Source: Kitasatospora griseola (GTDB lineage Bacteria; Actinomycetota; Actinomycetes; Streptomycetales; Streptomycetaceae). Taken from it: a DNA stretch of 34,996 bases. How positions within the stretch are numbered: position 1 is the first letter of the stretch; the number at the start of each line of letters is the position of its first letter. Positions 1 to 7,821 of this stretch are shown here, one piece after another. The stretch lies in NCBI RefSeq assembly GCF_014648555.1, contig NZ_BMRI01000019.1, positions 103,622-138,617 of the forward strand. Direction: 5' to 3'. Under the pieces are notes generated by a model. That model made no database searches. It was not told where the DNA came from and worked only from the letters and a program-made list of their open reading frames with translations. The translations under genes and the position numbers were made by a program.

Positions 1-365
1 CCACCGGCCTGCCCGACCCGCACGACGCCGCCCGGACGCTGCTGCGCCGCGGCGCCGAGTCCGTCCTCGCCTCGCTCGGCCCCGACGGCCTGCTCGCCGT
101 CGACGCCCACGGCGCGTGGCGCTGCGCCCCGCCCGCCGCCGTTGCCGGCAACCCCACCGGCGCGGGCGACTCCGCCGTCGCGGCCCTCGCCGCCGGCCTG
201 TCCGGCAACGCCGGCTGGTCCGCGATCCTCCCCGACGCGGTGGCGCTGTCCGCCGCCACCGTCCTGCACCCCCGGGCCGGCCACTTCGACGACGACGCCT
301 ACCGCCGCCTCCGCCACTCCCTCACCGCCGCCCGCCTCGGCGCGGCCTCCCCCTCCGGCTGGTGA
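1..365 (+). CDS. PfkB-family sugar kinase, C-terminal part (cut by window edge)
   Basis: The reading frame enters from the left edge with its first full codon at base 3 and gives about 120 residues ending at TGA. It carries the PfkB second signature NPTGAGDSAVAALAAG near residues 50-65. In this family the GAGD loop forms the anion hole and its Asp is the catalytic base that transfers phosphate from ATP to a sugar hydroxyl. The downstream AVALSAATVL and AGHFDDDAY stretches resemble the 1-phosphofructokinase/tagatose-6-phosphate kinase branch. The substrate-binding N-terminal half lies outside the window, so the sugar cannot be named. The protein is probably cytosolic. The frame keeps a normal high-GC codon pattern, so it looks intact. 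Confidence 0.85.
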   Translation, partial: TGLPDPHDAARTLLRRGAESVLASLGPDGLLAVDAHGAWRCAPPAAVAGNPTGAGDSAVAALAAGLSGNAGWSAILPDAVALSAATVLHPRAGHFDDDAYRRLRHSLTAARLGAASPSGW

Positions 366-463
366 CTCCCCGTCCCCACCGGCCGGTTGACCGGGGCCGG
401 CGGGCGGGCCGTACGCTGACCACCGTGGCCCACCGGAGACGCCGCTGACGGGAGGTCGGGATC

Positions 464-1183
464 GTGGGCGTTGCGGCGCTGGGAGTGGTGGTACTGGTCG
501 GGGCGACCGTGCAGCGGCTGTCCGGGATGGGGTTCGCGCTGATCGCCGCGCCGGTGCTGGTCCTGGTGCTCGGCCCGGCCGGCGGCGTGGGGCTGGCGAA
601 CTGCGCCTCGGGGGTGATCAGCGTGCTCGGGCTGGCCGTCGGCTGGCGCGGGGTCCGGGCCGGACGGATGGTGCCGCTGGTGCTGGCCGCCGCGCTCACC
701 GTGCCGCTCGGCGCCCGGCTGGCGACGGTCGCGCCCGAGGCGGTGCTGCTGGCCGCGATCGGCACGGTGGTGAGCGCGGTGTCCGTGGCGGTGATGCTCG
801 GCGTACGGGCGGCGGCGCTGCGCGGGGTGCCCGGGGCGGTGGTGGCGGGCGCCGCCGGCGGACTGCTGAACGCGGCCGCGGGCGTCGGTGGCCCGCCGGT
901 GTCGCTGTACGCGGCGAACTGCGGCTGGTCGGCCCGCGAATTCCTGCCCAACGCCCAGTTCTTCGGCCTCGCGGTGAACGTCATGTCGCTGAGCGCGAAG
1001 GGCCTGCCGGCCCTGTCCACTCCGCAGTGGACGGTCGCGGCCTGCGCCGTCGCGGTCGGCACCGTCGCCGGCCACCTGATGGCCGGCCGCGTCCCGGACC
1101 GCCCCGTCCGCCGCCTGGTCCTCGGGCTGGCCCTCGCCGGCGGCCTGCTCACCCTGTTCAGGGGCCTGGCCGCCGGGCTCTGA
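464..1183 (+). CDS. TSUP-family (TauE/SafE) membrane permease
   Basis: This 239-residue protein is almost entirely hydrophobic, with about seven to eight predicted membrane helices. It has two related halves, each with small-residue-rich loops: GFALIAAPVLVLVLGP in the N-terminal half and AAAGVGGPPVSLYAANCG in the C-terminal half. That Gly-Gly-Pro-Pro loop is typical of the TauE/SafE sulfite or sulfonate exporter superfamily. The family moves sulfur anions or small organic acids across the plasma membrane; the substrate here is unknown. GTG at 464 is chosen because GGAGGT lies at 451-456 with good spacing. It follows the sugar kinase after about 100 bp and ends in front of a hairpin, so it may be its own unit. 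Confidence 0.82.
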   Translation: MGVAALGVVVLVGATVQRLSGMGFALIAAPVLVLVLGPAGGVGLANCASGVISVLGLAVGWRGVRAGRMVPLVLAAALTVPLGARLATVAPEAVLLAAIGTVVSAVSVAVMLGVRAAALRGVPGAVVAGAAGGLLNAAAGVGGPPVSLYAANCGWSAREFLPNAQFFGLAVNVMSLSAKGLPALSTPQWTVAACAVAVGTVAGHLMAGRVPDRPVRRLVLGLALAGGLLTLFRGLAAGL

Positions 1184-1184
1184 C

Positions 1185-1230
1185 GCCGGTCCGATTCGCC
1201 CGGCGGCGCCGGCTCGCGCACCGGACCGGC
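1185..1230. terminator. Hairpin behind the TSUP gene
   Basis: GCCGGTCCG (1185-1193) is exactly complementary to CGGACCGGC (1222-1230). The GC-rich 28-nt loop can fold further. It starts directly after the TGA of the permease gene and has no T run, as is usual for terminators in high-GC actinomycetes. The same GGTCCG/CGGACC stem recurs in hairpins at 32624 and 33229. Confidence 0.45.
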
Positions 1231-1639
1231 CCCGAATCCCGCGCCGGGAACACCCGGGAACAACTCGCTTTCCGGCTGGGCTTTTTGACGGTGCATATCG
1301 TCGACTTCCGCCGCAGCGCCCACTCGACCGGCGACAGCCGACGTTCACTCGGACGGCGTATTGGGCGAAATGGTTCGAGCACAATACATTGGATTTCGAC
1401 GACGCCGACGCGGCGTCCGGCACCGGGCGCATTCGCCGCCCCGACCCGTCAGGACCGATTCACCGACGAATCCGGCGACCTTCCGTACGGCCGCCGACGA
1501 GGACCGCCGATTCCAACGGCCGTCCGACGGACTCCTTTCCGGGGAATCGCACCGCCCCGAAGTACACCCCTCCTCTGGGCACGGCCTGCGCAGGCCGCAC
1601 GGGATGCGCCCCCGGCACACCACTCACTCGGGAGGAACC
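1231..1639. other. Gene-free stretch, probable leader of the next gene
   Basis: No convincing coding frame is seen in these 409 bases. GC is locally lower around 1355-1395. A weak promoter-like pair, TTGGGC (1361-1366) and TACATT (1385-1390) with an 18-bp spacer, could serve the gene at 1640; it would leave a leader of about 240 nt. The frame of the next gene is open back to 1361, but the extension is Arg-rich and unlike the downstream protein. Confidence 0.4.
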
Positions 1640-2650
1640 ATGAACGCCGCCGCCAGCTGGGACGACATCCTGGTCCGGGACAACTTCCAGGACATGGGGC
1701 AGACGCCCACCGCCGACCCGGTCTGGGAATCCCCGGACATCATCCCCTTCGGCAGCGACATCCTCGACTTCGACCTGCTGGAGTCCAGCTACAACGGGCC
1801 CGACCTCGGGCTGCGCCACCCGATCGTGCAGGGGCAGCTCAACCGCATCTACGTCCGCGGGAAGAACCTGCGGACCGGCTGCCCCACCTCCGGCGACGTC
1901 AGGCTCTACTTCGCCCCCGGCGGACTGCTGCTGGATCCGCGGGCCTGGACCCCGATCGCCGCGGAGGGCGGCGGCACCAGCGTGCCGTTCACCGTCCGCG
2001 GCGGCTCCCGGGAGGTCCCGCCGGGACGGATCTGCGTCAGCCGGTCCGCGTTCCTCTTCCCCAGCGACACGCCTCCGGGCCACTACTGCACGATCACCAC
2101 CGTGGACACCCCCGCCCACCCCATGTCCGCGACGCTGCCCACCTTCACCTCGCTCGCCGACTACCTCAACTGGGTCAGGTACAACCCCAACGTCGGCTGG
2201 CGCAACATCGACGTCATCCCGTGCCGGCGGACCAACTACGTCCTCGCCAACCTGGCCATCTGCAACCTGAACAGCACCCCCACGCGATTCGTCTTCGGAA
2301 TCTCCGGCACGGACCTGCCCTCCGGCACCGCGACCTTCTCCAACACCGACCAGAAGGCCCCGTTCAGCCTGACCGCACAGATCTACTCGCCCGGCACCGA
2401 CGAGGGCTACACCCGCTCGGTCCTCCTGCCCGCCAACTACTCCGGCACCGTCACGGTCGTGGTCCAGCTCGACCGGCCCCTCCCGTGCGACGCCCGGATC
2501 GTCCTGCGCGCCTACAACCCGGTCACCAACAACGCCGGGGCCCTCGAACGCCGGCTCGCCGTCCCCCTCACCGGCGTCCCCGAACTCGCCGACGCCCTCT
2601 TCCTCGAACTCGGCGCCTACACCTTCGTCGCCGCGGACACCGGCTCCTGA
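1640..2650 (+). CDS. Unrecognised beta-rich protein, possibly Ig-like
   Basis: The protein has 336 residues. ATG at 1640 is chosen because GGGAGG sits about 8 bases upstream; earlier in-frame starts have no ribosome site. I do not recognise a named family. There is no signal peptide or membrane helix. The N-terminus is acidic and aromatic (WDDILVRDNFQDMG). It then shows alternating hydrophobic and polar strands, including LNRIYVRGKNLRTGC, VRLYFAPGGLLLDP, and later VTVVVQLDRPLP and ARIVLRAYNP, which suggests two or three beta-sandwich domains. Several Cys residues (RTGC, RICV, HYCT, VIPC, AICN, LPCD) could pair if the protein is exported by a non-Sec route. It stands alone between two hairpins. 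Function is unknown; a structural or surface-binding role is only inference. Confidence 0.72.
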   Translation: MNAAASWDDILVRDNFQDMGQTPTADPVWESPDIIPFGSDILDFDLLESSYNGPDLGLRHPIVQGQLNRIYVRGKNLRTGCPTSGDVRLYFAPGGLLLDPRAWTPIAAEGGGTSVPFTVRGGSREVPPGRICVSRSAFLFPSDTPPGHYCTITTVDTPAHPMSATLPTFTSLADYLNWVRYNPNVGWRNIDVIPCRRTNYVLANLAICNLNSTPTRFVFGISGTDLPSGTATFSNTDQKAPFSLTAQIYSPGTDEGYTRSVLLPANYSGTVTVVVQLDRPLPCDARIVLRAYNPVTNNAGALERRLAVPLTGVPELADALFLELGAYTFVAADTGS

Positions 2651-2674
2651 CCCACCCGACCGAACTCCGCCGAG

Positions 2675-2705
2675 GCCGGTGCGCCCCGCCAACGGGCACA
2701 CCGGC
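2675..2705. terminator. Hairpin behind the beta-rich protein gene
   Basis: GCCGGTG (2675-2681) pairs with CACCGGC (2699-2705) and GCCC (2683-2686) with GGGC (2694-2697), with one C/A mismatch and a 7-nt loop. It begins 24 bases after the stop codon. No T run follows. Confidence 0.55.
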
Positions 2706-2936
2706 CACCGGCCGTCCACCAATCCCGGCTGCCACCGCGCACCCTGACGTCGCATCACCGGCGAGCACCGTCCGTAGCGCAAAAAACGGGCAATGTCACG
2801 GAGGGTCACGTGTCGGGCACGAAAAGAGTTGGTATAGGCCCGTGATCAAAAAAGTAAACAGACGATGAAGATCGCATGAGAGCATGACCGCTCCGGGCAC
2901 GCACCGAGGCCCGTGAACTGGGAGGATGCTCGATCC

Positions 2937-4001
2937 ATGGCGCAGACTGACGGGATGTCGGCCGCACCGGAGGCCGCGCCGGAGCGGAAGGCGAAGCCGC
3001 GCCGCAGGGGGCGGCGGATCCTGCTGATCGGTGGCGGCGTGGTGCTCGCGCTGGGTCTGGCCGCCGGTGGCACCGGGTTCTGGATGTACCGGCACCTGGA
3101 GGGCAACCTCGACACCGTCGACATCGACAAGGCGCTCGGCGAGGACCGGCCGGCCGTGCTGCCCACCGGTGCGCAGGACATATTGGTGCTCGGGTCGGAC
3201 TCCCGCAGCGGCGACAACGGCGAGTTGGCGGGTGGCGACGTCGGCGGCACCGCCCGTTCCGACACGGCGATGGTGGTGCACATACCGCAGGGCCGTGCCA
3301 ACGCCACCGTGGTGAGCATTCCGCGCGACACCATGGTCGCCCGTCCGGCGTGCACCGCCGCCGACGGCAAGCAGGTGGCCGCCTCGCCCCGGGTGATGTT
3401 CAACTCGATCTACACCACGGCGGGTCCGGCCTGCGTGGTGAAGACCGTCGAGTCCATGACCGGGCTGCGGATGAGCCACTACGTGGAGATCGACTTCGCC
3501 GGGTTCAAGGACCTGGTGGACGCGATGGGCGGGGTGGAGATCACCACCGACGTCGCGATCGACGACAAGTACAGCGGCCTGCACCTGCCGGCCGGCACCC
3601 ACACCCTGGACGGCGCCCAGGCGCTGGCCTTCGTCCGGACCCGGCACGGCATAGGCGACGGCAGCGACCTCGGACGGATCGGCCTGCAGCAGAAGTTCCT
3701 GCTCTCCGTCCTCTCCCAGCTCCAGCGCAAGGGCACCCTGTCCAGCCCGACCAAGGCGTACGGCGTGGCGAACGCGGCCACCAAGGCCCTCACCACCGAC
3801 ACCGACCTGGGCTCGGTCAACGGCCTGCTCGACTTCGCGCAGAGCATGAAGGGCCTGCAGCCCGAGCGGATGAAGACCGTGATGCTCCCGGTGGTCGCCG
3901 ACCGGATCGACCACAACCGGGTGGTGGCCGACGAGCCCCGCGCGCAGAAGCTCTGGCAGGCGCTGCGCGAGGACAAGCCCGTTCCGGCCACCGCGGGCTG
4001 A
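2937..4001 (+). CDS. LCP-family (LytR-CpsA-Psr) cell-wall polymer ligase
   Basis: This 354-residue protein has a short basic cytosolic tail (KPRRRGRR), one membrane helix at about 29-50 and an extracytoplasmic LCP domain. Family motifs in order: DILVLGSDSRSGDN, SDTAMVVHIP, VVSIPRDTMV, YVEIDFAGFKDLVDAMGGVEI, and ALAFVRTRHGIGDGSDLGRI with the conserved Arg/Asp residues that bind the lipid pyrophosphate and Mg2+. LCP enzymes transfer lipid-linked glycopolymers such as teichoic acids to peptidoglycan or proteins. ATG at 2937 follows GGAGG at 2921 by 11 bases; GTG at 2913 is possible but would put that site inside the gene. It is 16 bp upstream of a teichoic-acid-type synthase, so the two probably share a transcript. 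The 5' region 2780-2880 is AT-rich and likely holds the promoter. Confidence 0.92.
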   Translation: MAQTDGMSAAPEAAPERKAKPRRRGRRILLIGGGVVLALGLAAGGTGFWMYRHLEGNLDTVDIDKALGEDRPAVLPTGAQDILVLGSDSRSGDNGELAGGDVGGTARSDTAMVVHIPQGRANATVVSIPRDTMVARPACTAADGKQVAASPRVMFNSIYTTAGPACVVKTVESMTGLRMSHYVEIDFAGFKDLVDAMGGVEITTDVAIDDKYSGLHLPAGTHTLDGAQALAFVRTRHGIGDGSDLGRIGLQQKFLLSVLSQLQRKGTLSSPTKAYGVANAATKALTTDTDLGSVNGLLDFAQSMKGLQPERMKTVMLPVVADRIDHNRVVADEPRAQKLWQALREDKPVPATAG

Positions 4002-4017
4002 CGGAGGGACGGATCCC

Positions 4018-7000
4018 GTGGTTGCCAATCGCCCGAGGATGAGCGTCGTCGTGCCGTTCCAGGACGTCGAGACGTACCTCGCCGAGTGCCTGGAGTCCAT
4101 CGCCCGGCAGTCGTTCCGCGACTTCGAGGTGATCCTGGTGGACGACGGCTCGACCGACGGCTCCACCGGGATCGCCCGGGCGATGTGCGCCCGGGACCCG
4201 CGGTTCAAGCTGATCCGGCAGGAGGCGCACGGCCCGGGCCACGCCCGCAACACCGGTCTGCGGGCGCTGCACCCGGAGGCCGAGTTCCTGGTCTTCGCCG
4301 ACGGCGACGACGTGGTGCCCGAGCACGCCTACGAGACGCTGCTGCGCACCCTGGAGGAGTCCGGCTCGGACTTCGTCTCCGGCAACGTGCAGATGATGAA
4401 CTCCACCAAGAAGTGGCAGTCCCCGCTGCACAAGGGCCCGATGGCGGCCAACCGCCGGGGCACCCACATCACCCGGTTCGACAAGCTGATCTACGACCGC
4501 ACGGTGTGGAACAAGCTGTTCCGGCGCAGTTTCTGGGACTACTACTACATCGAGTTCCCCGAGGGCGTCCTCTACGAGGACTCCTGGGTCAACATGTTCG
4601 CCCACTTCCGGGCGACCAAGGTCGACACCATCACCGACGTCGTCTACTACTGGCGCCGCCGCGAGGGCAACGCCGCGCCCTCCATCACCCAGCGCCACCA
4701 CGAGCTCGACAACCTGCGCGACCGGGTCAACGCCGTCCTCACCGTCAGCCGCTTCCTCGGCCGGCACCGCTCCAAGAGCTTCGCCGAGTCCAAGCGCAAG
4801 TACGACCTGGCCTGCCTCACCTCCGACCTGATGCTCCATCTGAAGGCGCTGCCCGACGGCGACGAGGAGTACCGGCACTCCTTCGTCACCTGGGCCAACG
4901 AGTTCCTGGACGAGGCCGGCGAGGACCTGATCGAGGAACTGCCCGCCGAGGCCCGGGTGAAGTGGCTGCTGGTGCGCCGCCGCAAGCTCCAGGAGCTGCT
5001 GGACGTCGTCGAGTTCGAGCGCCGGGGCGGGCCGATGCCGGTCCAGCGCCGCTTCCACCGCTACCTGAAGTACCCGCACCTCGGCGACCGCCGGGTCGGC
5101 ATCGGCCGCAAGGCGTACCGGCTCGGCAAGGAGCTCTCGCTGCACGGTTCGGTCGGCGAAGTCCGGTGGGACGGCGACCGGTTGGAGTTCTCCGGCAACG
5201 CGTACATCCGCTTCGTCAACGTCCACAAGCGGCACATGTCGGTCAAGGCGCTGGCGCTGCGCAACACCAAGCAGGACCGGATGCTGCTGGTCCCCGCCCG
5301 CACCGTCTACGCCCCGCAGGCCACCGAGCACTCCAACCAGAACCGCTACTGCTACGACTGGTCGGGCTTCACCGCGGCCTTCGACACCAACCGGCTCAAG
5401 CAGAAGGGCCAGTGGGCCGAGGGCACCTGGGACGTCGCCGCCGGCGTGCTCAGCCGCGGCCTGTTCCGCTACCGCGGCCTGGACCGCGGCAGCGTCGGCA
5501 GCGCCGCCAACCCGCCGTACCGGTATGTCGACAAGAACACCCGAGTGCTGCCGCTGTTCGTCCAGAACCGGCTCAAGCTCCGGGTCGAGGTGGTCCGCTG
5601 CCGGATCACCGGCCACCGGCTGGTCGGCGAGCACCTGGAGCTGCGCGGCGTCCACCTCGGCCCCACCGTCCCGGAGAGCGGCCGGCTGCGCCTGGTCAGC
5701 CTCGGCGGCGCCGGCCGCACCCAGGCCCCCGTCCACTTCACCCCCGGCGGTGAGGGCTGGTGCACCTTCACCGTGCGCGTCCCGCTGCGCTCCCTGGTGC
5801 CCGCGCACCGCGGCGACGGCGCCGACGGGTCCGTGCCGGAGTCCTGGGACCTGGGCGCCAACGGCTGGAAGACCACCTTCCACGTCGCCGGGCGCAAGAT
5901 GACGATGTATCCGGTGATGGCCGAGGACACCCCCGACGGCCACCACCGCCTCCCAGCCGGCCTGCAGACCCCGGAGGGCGACCGCGAACTGGTGGTGCAC
6001 CGCAACGGCGCCGGCTACCTCGTCCTGTTCGAGCGCGCCACCCTCCCGCTGGTCACCCGCCACGTCTGGGAGGAGGACGGCACGCTGGAGATCGTCGGCC
6101 GCTACCCGGCCCTGCACCTGGTCCCCGCCGAGCAGCGCCCGCAGGTCCACCTGGTGCTGCGCTCGCGCGCCCAGGGCACCGAGCGCACCGTCCCGCTCGA
6201 CCTGATCGGCGAGCACTTCCGGGCCCGCTTCGCCCCCGCCCGGATCCGCACCCTGGCCGGCACCGTCCCGCTCTCCGCCGGCCGCTGGGACCTCTACCTG
6301 CGCCGCCAGGACCCCGCCCGCACCGCGCCGGCCGACCTGCTGCCCGAGCTGATGCTCAAGCTGGAGCAGGACGCCGTTCCCGGCCTCCCGCAGACCATGG
6401 AGGCCGACGGCCGCGGCTACGAGCTCCAGGCCGAGAGCTACGACCGGCTCTCGCTGCAGGTCCACTCCGCGATGCCCGACCACGCCCGCGGCCCCTACCG
6501 GCAGAAGTTGCTGCGCACCAAGGCGTACCCCGCCGCCCGCCAGCAGCCGGTCCGGCCGACCGTGCTGTTCGACGCGTTCAAGGGCACCCAGTACTCCGAC
6601 AGCCCGCGCGCCGTCCACGAGGAACTGGTCCGCCGCCAGGTCCCGCTGGAGCACCTGTGGGTGGTCAAGGACGACCAGGTGGACGTCCCCGACACCGCCC
6701 GGGCCGTCCGCATGTGGTCGCCCGAGTGGTACGAGGCGCTCGCCACCAGCCGCTACATCGTCGCCAACAACCACCTGCCGGACTGGTTCCGCAAGCGCCC
6801 CGGCCAGGTCGTCGTGCAGACCTGGCACGGCACCCCGCTGAAGAAGATCGGCCACGACATCGAGGCCGTGCACTTCGCCGACAAGCGCTACCTGGAACGC
6901 CTGGCCGTCGAGGTCGAGAACTGGGACCTGCTGGTCTCCCCGAACTCCTTCTCCACGCCCATCCTGCGCCGCGCCTTCGCCTTCCCCGGCGAGATCGTCG

Positions 7001-7821
7001 AGTCCGGCTACCCCCGCAATGACGTGCTGCGCCGCCCGGGCACCGAGCAGCGCGCCGCCGCGATCCGCCGGCGGATCGGCATCCCCGAGGGCAAGCGGGT
7101 CGTGCTGTACGCCCCGACCTGGCGCGACGACCAGTACTACGCGCCCGGCCGGTACAAGCTCGACTTCCGGATCGACCTGGACGACGCCCGCGCCCGGCTC
7201 GGCGCGGACCACGTGCTGCTGGTCCGCCGCCACCCCAACGTGGTCGACCCGGTCCCCGGCGCGGGCGACGGATTCGTCCACGACGTCTCCGACTACCCCG
7301 ACATGGCCGACCTGTCGCTGATCACCGACGTGATGATCACCGACTACTCCTCGCTGATGTTCGACTTCGTCAACACCGGCCGGCCGATCCTGTTCTTCAC
7401 CTACGACCTGGAGCACTACCGCGACACCCTGCGCGGCTTCTACTTCGACTTCGAGACCAGCGCCCCCGGCCCGCTGCTCGCCGACTCGGCCCAGCTGATC
7501 ACCGCGATCCGGCACGCCGACGCGGTGCGGGAGCGCTACGCCGACCGCTACCGGCGCTTCCGACGCGACTACTGCGACCTCGACGACGGCCGCGCCGCCG
7601 CCCGGCTGGCCGACCGCCTGCTGGTCGCGGGCGGCGACCTCGCCGCGCCGGTCGAGCCGCCGGCCGCACCCCGGCACGAGCCGACGGCCCCGGGCGGCTT
7701 CGAGGGCGTCCCGTGGCCGCTGCCGGCCCACTTCGCCGGCCCCGACGACCCCGACGGAGCCGCCGCCCGGCTCCGCGACCTGCAGAGCATGCGCAGAGGA
7801 ACGGAACCCCACCGTGTCTGA
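4018..7821 (+). CDS. Bifunctional GT2 glycosyltransferase / CDP-glycerol glycerophosphotransferase
   Basis: This is a 1267-residue fusion. Residues about 8-230 form a GT-A family 2 glycosyltransferase: SVVVPFQDVETYL, VILVDDGSTDGS and the acidic metal motif FADGDD near 93-97. A middle region of about 400-800 is beta-rich and not recognised. Residues about 850-1215 are a TagF-like glycerophosphotransferase: GTQYSDSPRAVHEELV, VVQTWHGTPLKKIGHD near 935 with the conserved His, PNSFSTPILRRAF, GYPRNDVL, VVLYAPTWRD and ITDYSSLMFDFVN near 1108. Such enzymes build glycosylated poly(glycerol phosphate)-type polymers on a lipid carrier at the inner membrane face. GTG at 4018 follows GGAGGG at 4003. The stop overlaps the next start by 8 bp, implying translational coupling. 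The exact sugar and polyol are not readable from sequence. Confidence 0.92.
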   Translation: MVANRPRMSVVVPFQDVETYLAECLESIARQSFRDFEVILVDDGSTDGSTGIARAMCARDPRFKLIRQEAHGPGHARNTGLRALHPEAEFLVFADGDDVVPEHAYETLLRTLEESGSDFVSGNVQMMNSTKKWQSPLHKGPMAANRRGTHITRFDKLIYDRTVWNKLFRRSFWDYYYIEFPEGVLYEDSWVNMFAHFRATKVDTITDVVYYWRRREGNAAPSITQRHHELDNLRDRVNAVLTVSRFLGRHRSKSFAESKRKYDLACLTSDLMLHLKALPDGDEEYRHSFVTWANEFLDEAGEDLIEELPAEARVKWLLVRRRKLQELLDVVEFERRGGPMPVQRRFHRYLKYPHLGDRRVGIGRKAYRLGKELSLHGSVGEVRWDGDRLEFSGNAYIRFVNVHKRHMSVKALALRNTKQDRMLLVPARTVYAPQATEHSNQNRYCYDWSGFTAAFDTNRLKQKGQWAEGTWDVAAGVLSRGLFRYRGLDRGSVGSAANPPYRYVDKNTRVLPLFVQNRLKLRVEVVRCRITGHRLVGEHLELRGVHLGPTVPESGRLRLVSLGGAGRTQAPVHFTPGGEGWCTFTVRVPLRSLVPAHRGDGADGSVPESWDLGANGWKTTFHVAGRKMTMYPVMAEDTPDGHHRLPAGLQTPEGDRELVVHRNGAGYLVLFERATLPLVTRHVWEEDGTLEIVGRYPALHLVPAEQRPQVHLVLRSRAQGTERTVPLDLIGEHFRARFAPARIRTLAGTVPLSAGRWDLYLRRQDPARTAPADLLPELMLKLEQDAVPGLPQTMEADGRGYELQAESYDRLSLQVHSAMPDHARGPYRQKLLRTKAYPAARQQPVRPTVLFDAFKGTQYSDSPRAVHEELVRRQVPLEHLWVVKDDQVDVPDTARAVRMWSPEWYEALATSRYIVANNHLPDWFRKRPGQVVVQTWHGTPLKKIGHDIEAVHFADKRYLERLAVEVENWDLLVSPNSFSTPILRRAFAFPGEIVESGYPRNDVLRRPGTEQRAAAIRRRIGIPEGKRVVLYAPTWRDDQYYAPGRYKLDFRIDLDDARARLGADHVLLVRRHPNVVDPVPGAGDGFVHDVSDYPDMADLSLITDVMITDYSSLMFDFVNTGRPILFFTYDLEHYRDTLRGFYFDFETSAPGPLLADSAQLITAIRHADAVRERYADRYRRFRRDYCDLDDGRAAARLADRLLVAGGDLAAPVEPPAAPRHEPTAPGGFEGVPWPLPAHFAGPDDPDGAAARLRDLQSMRRGTEPHRV

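Noticed and set aside
1361..1639. 93-residue N-terminal extension of the beta-rich protein
   Set aside because: Arg-rich, no ribosome site at 1361, while GGGAGG stands in front of ATG 1640.
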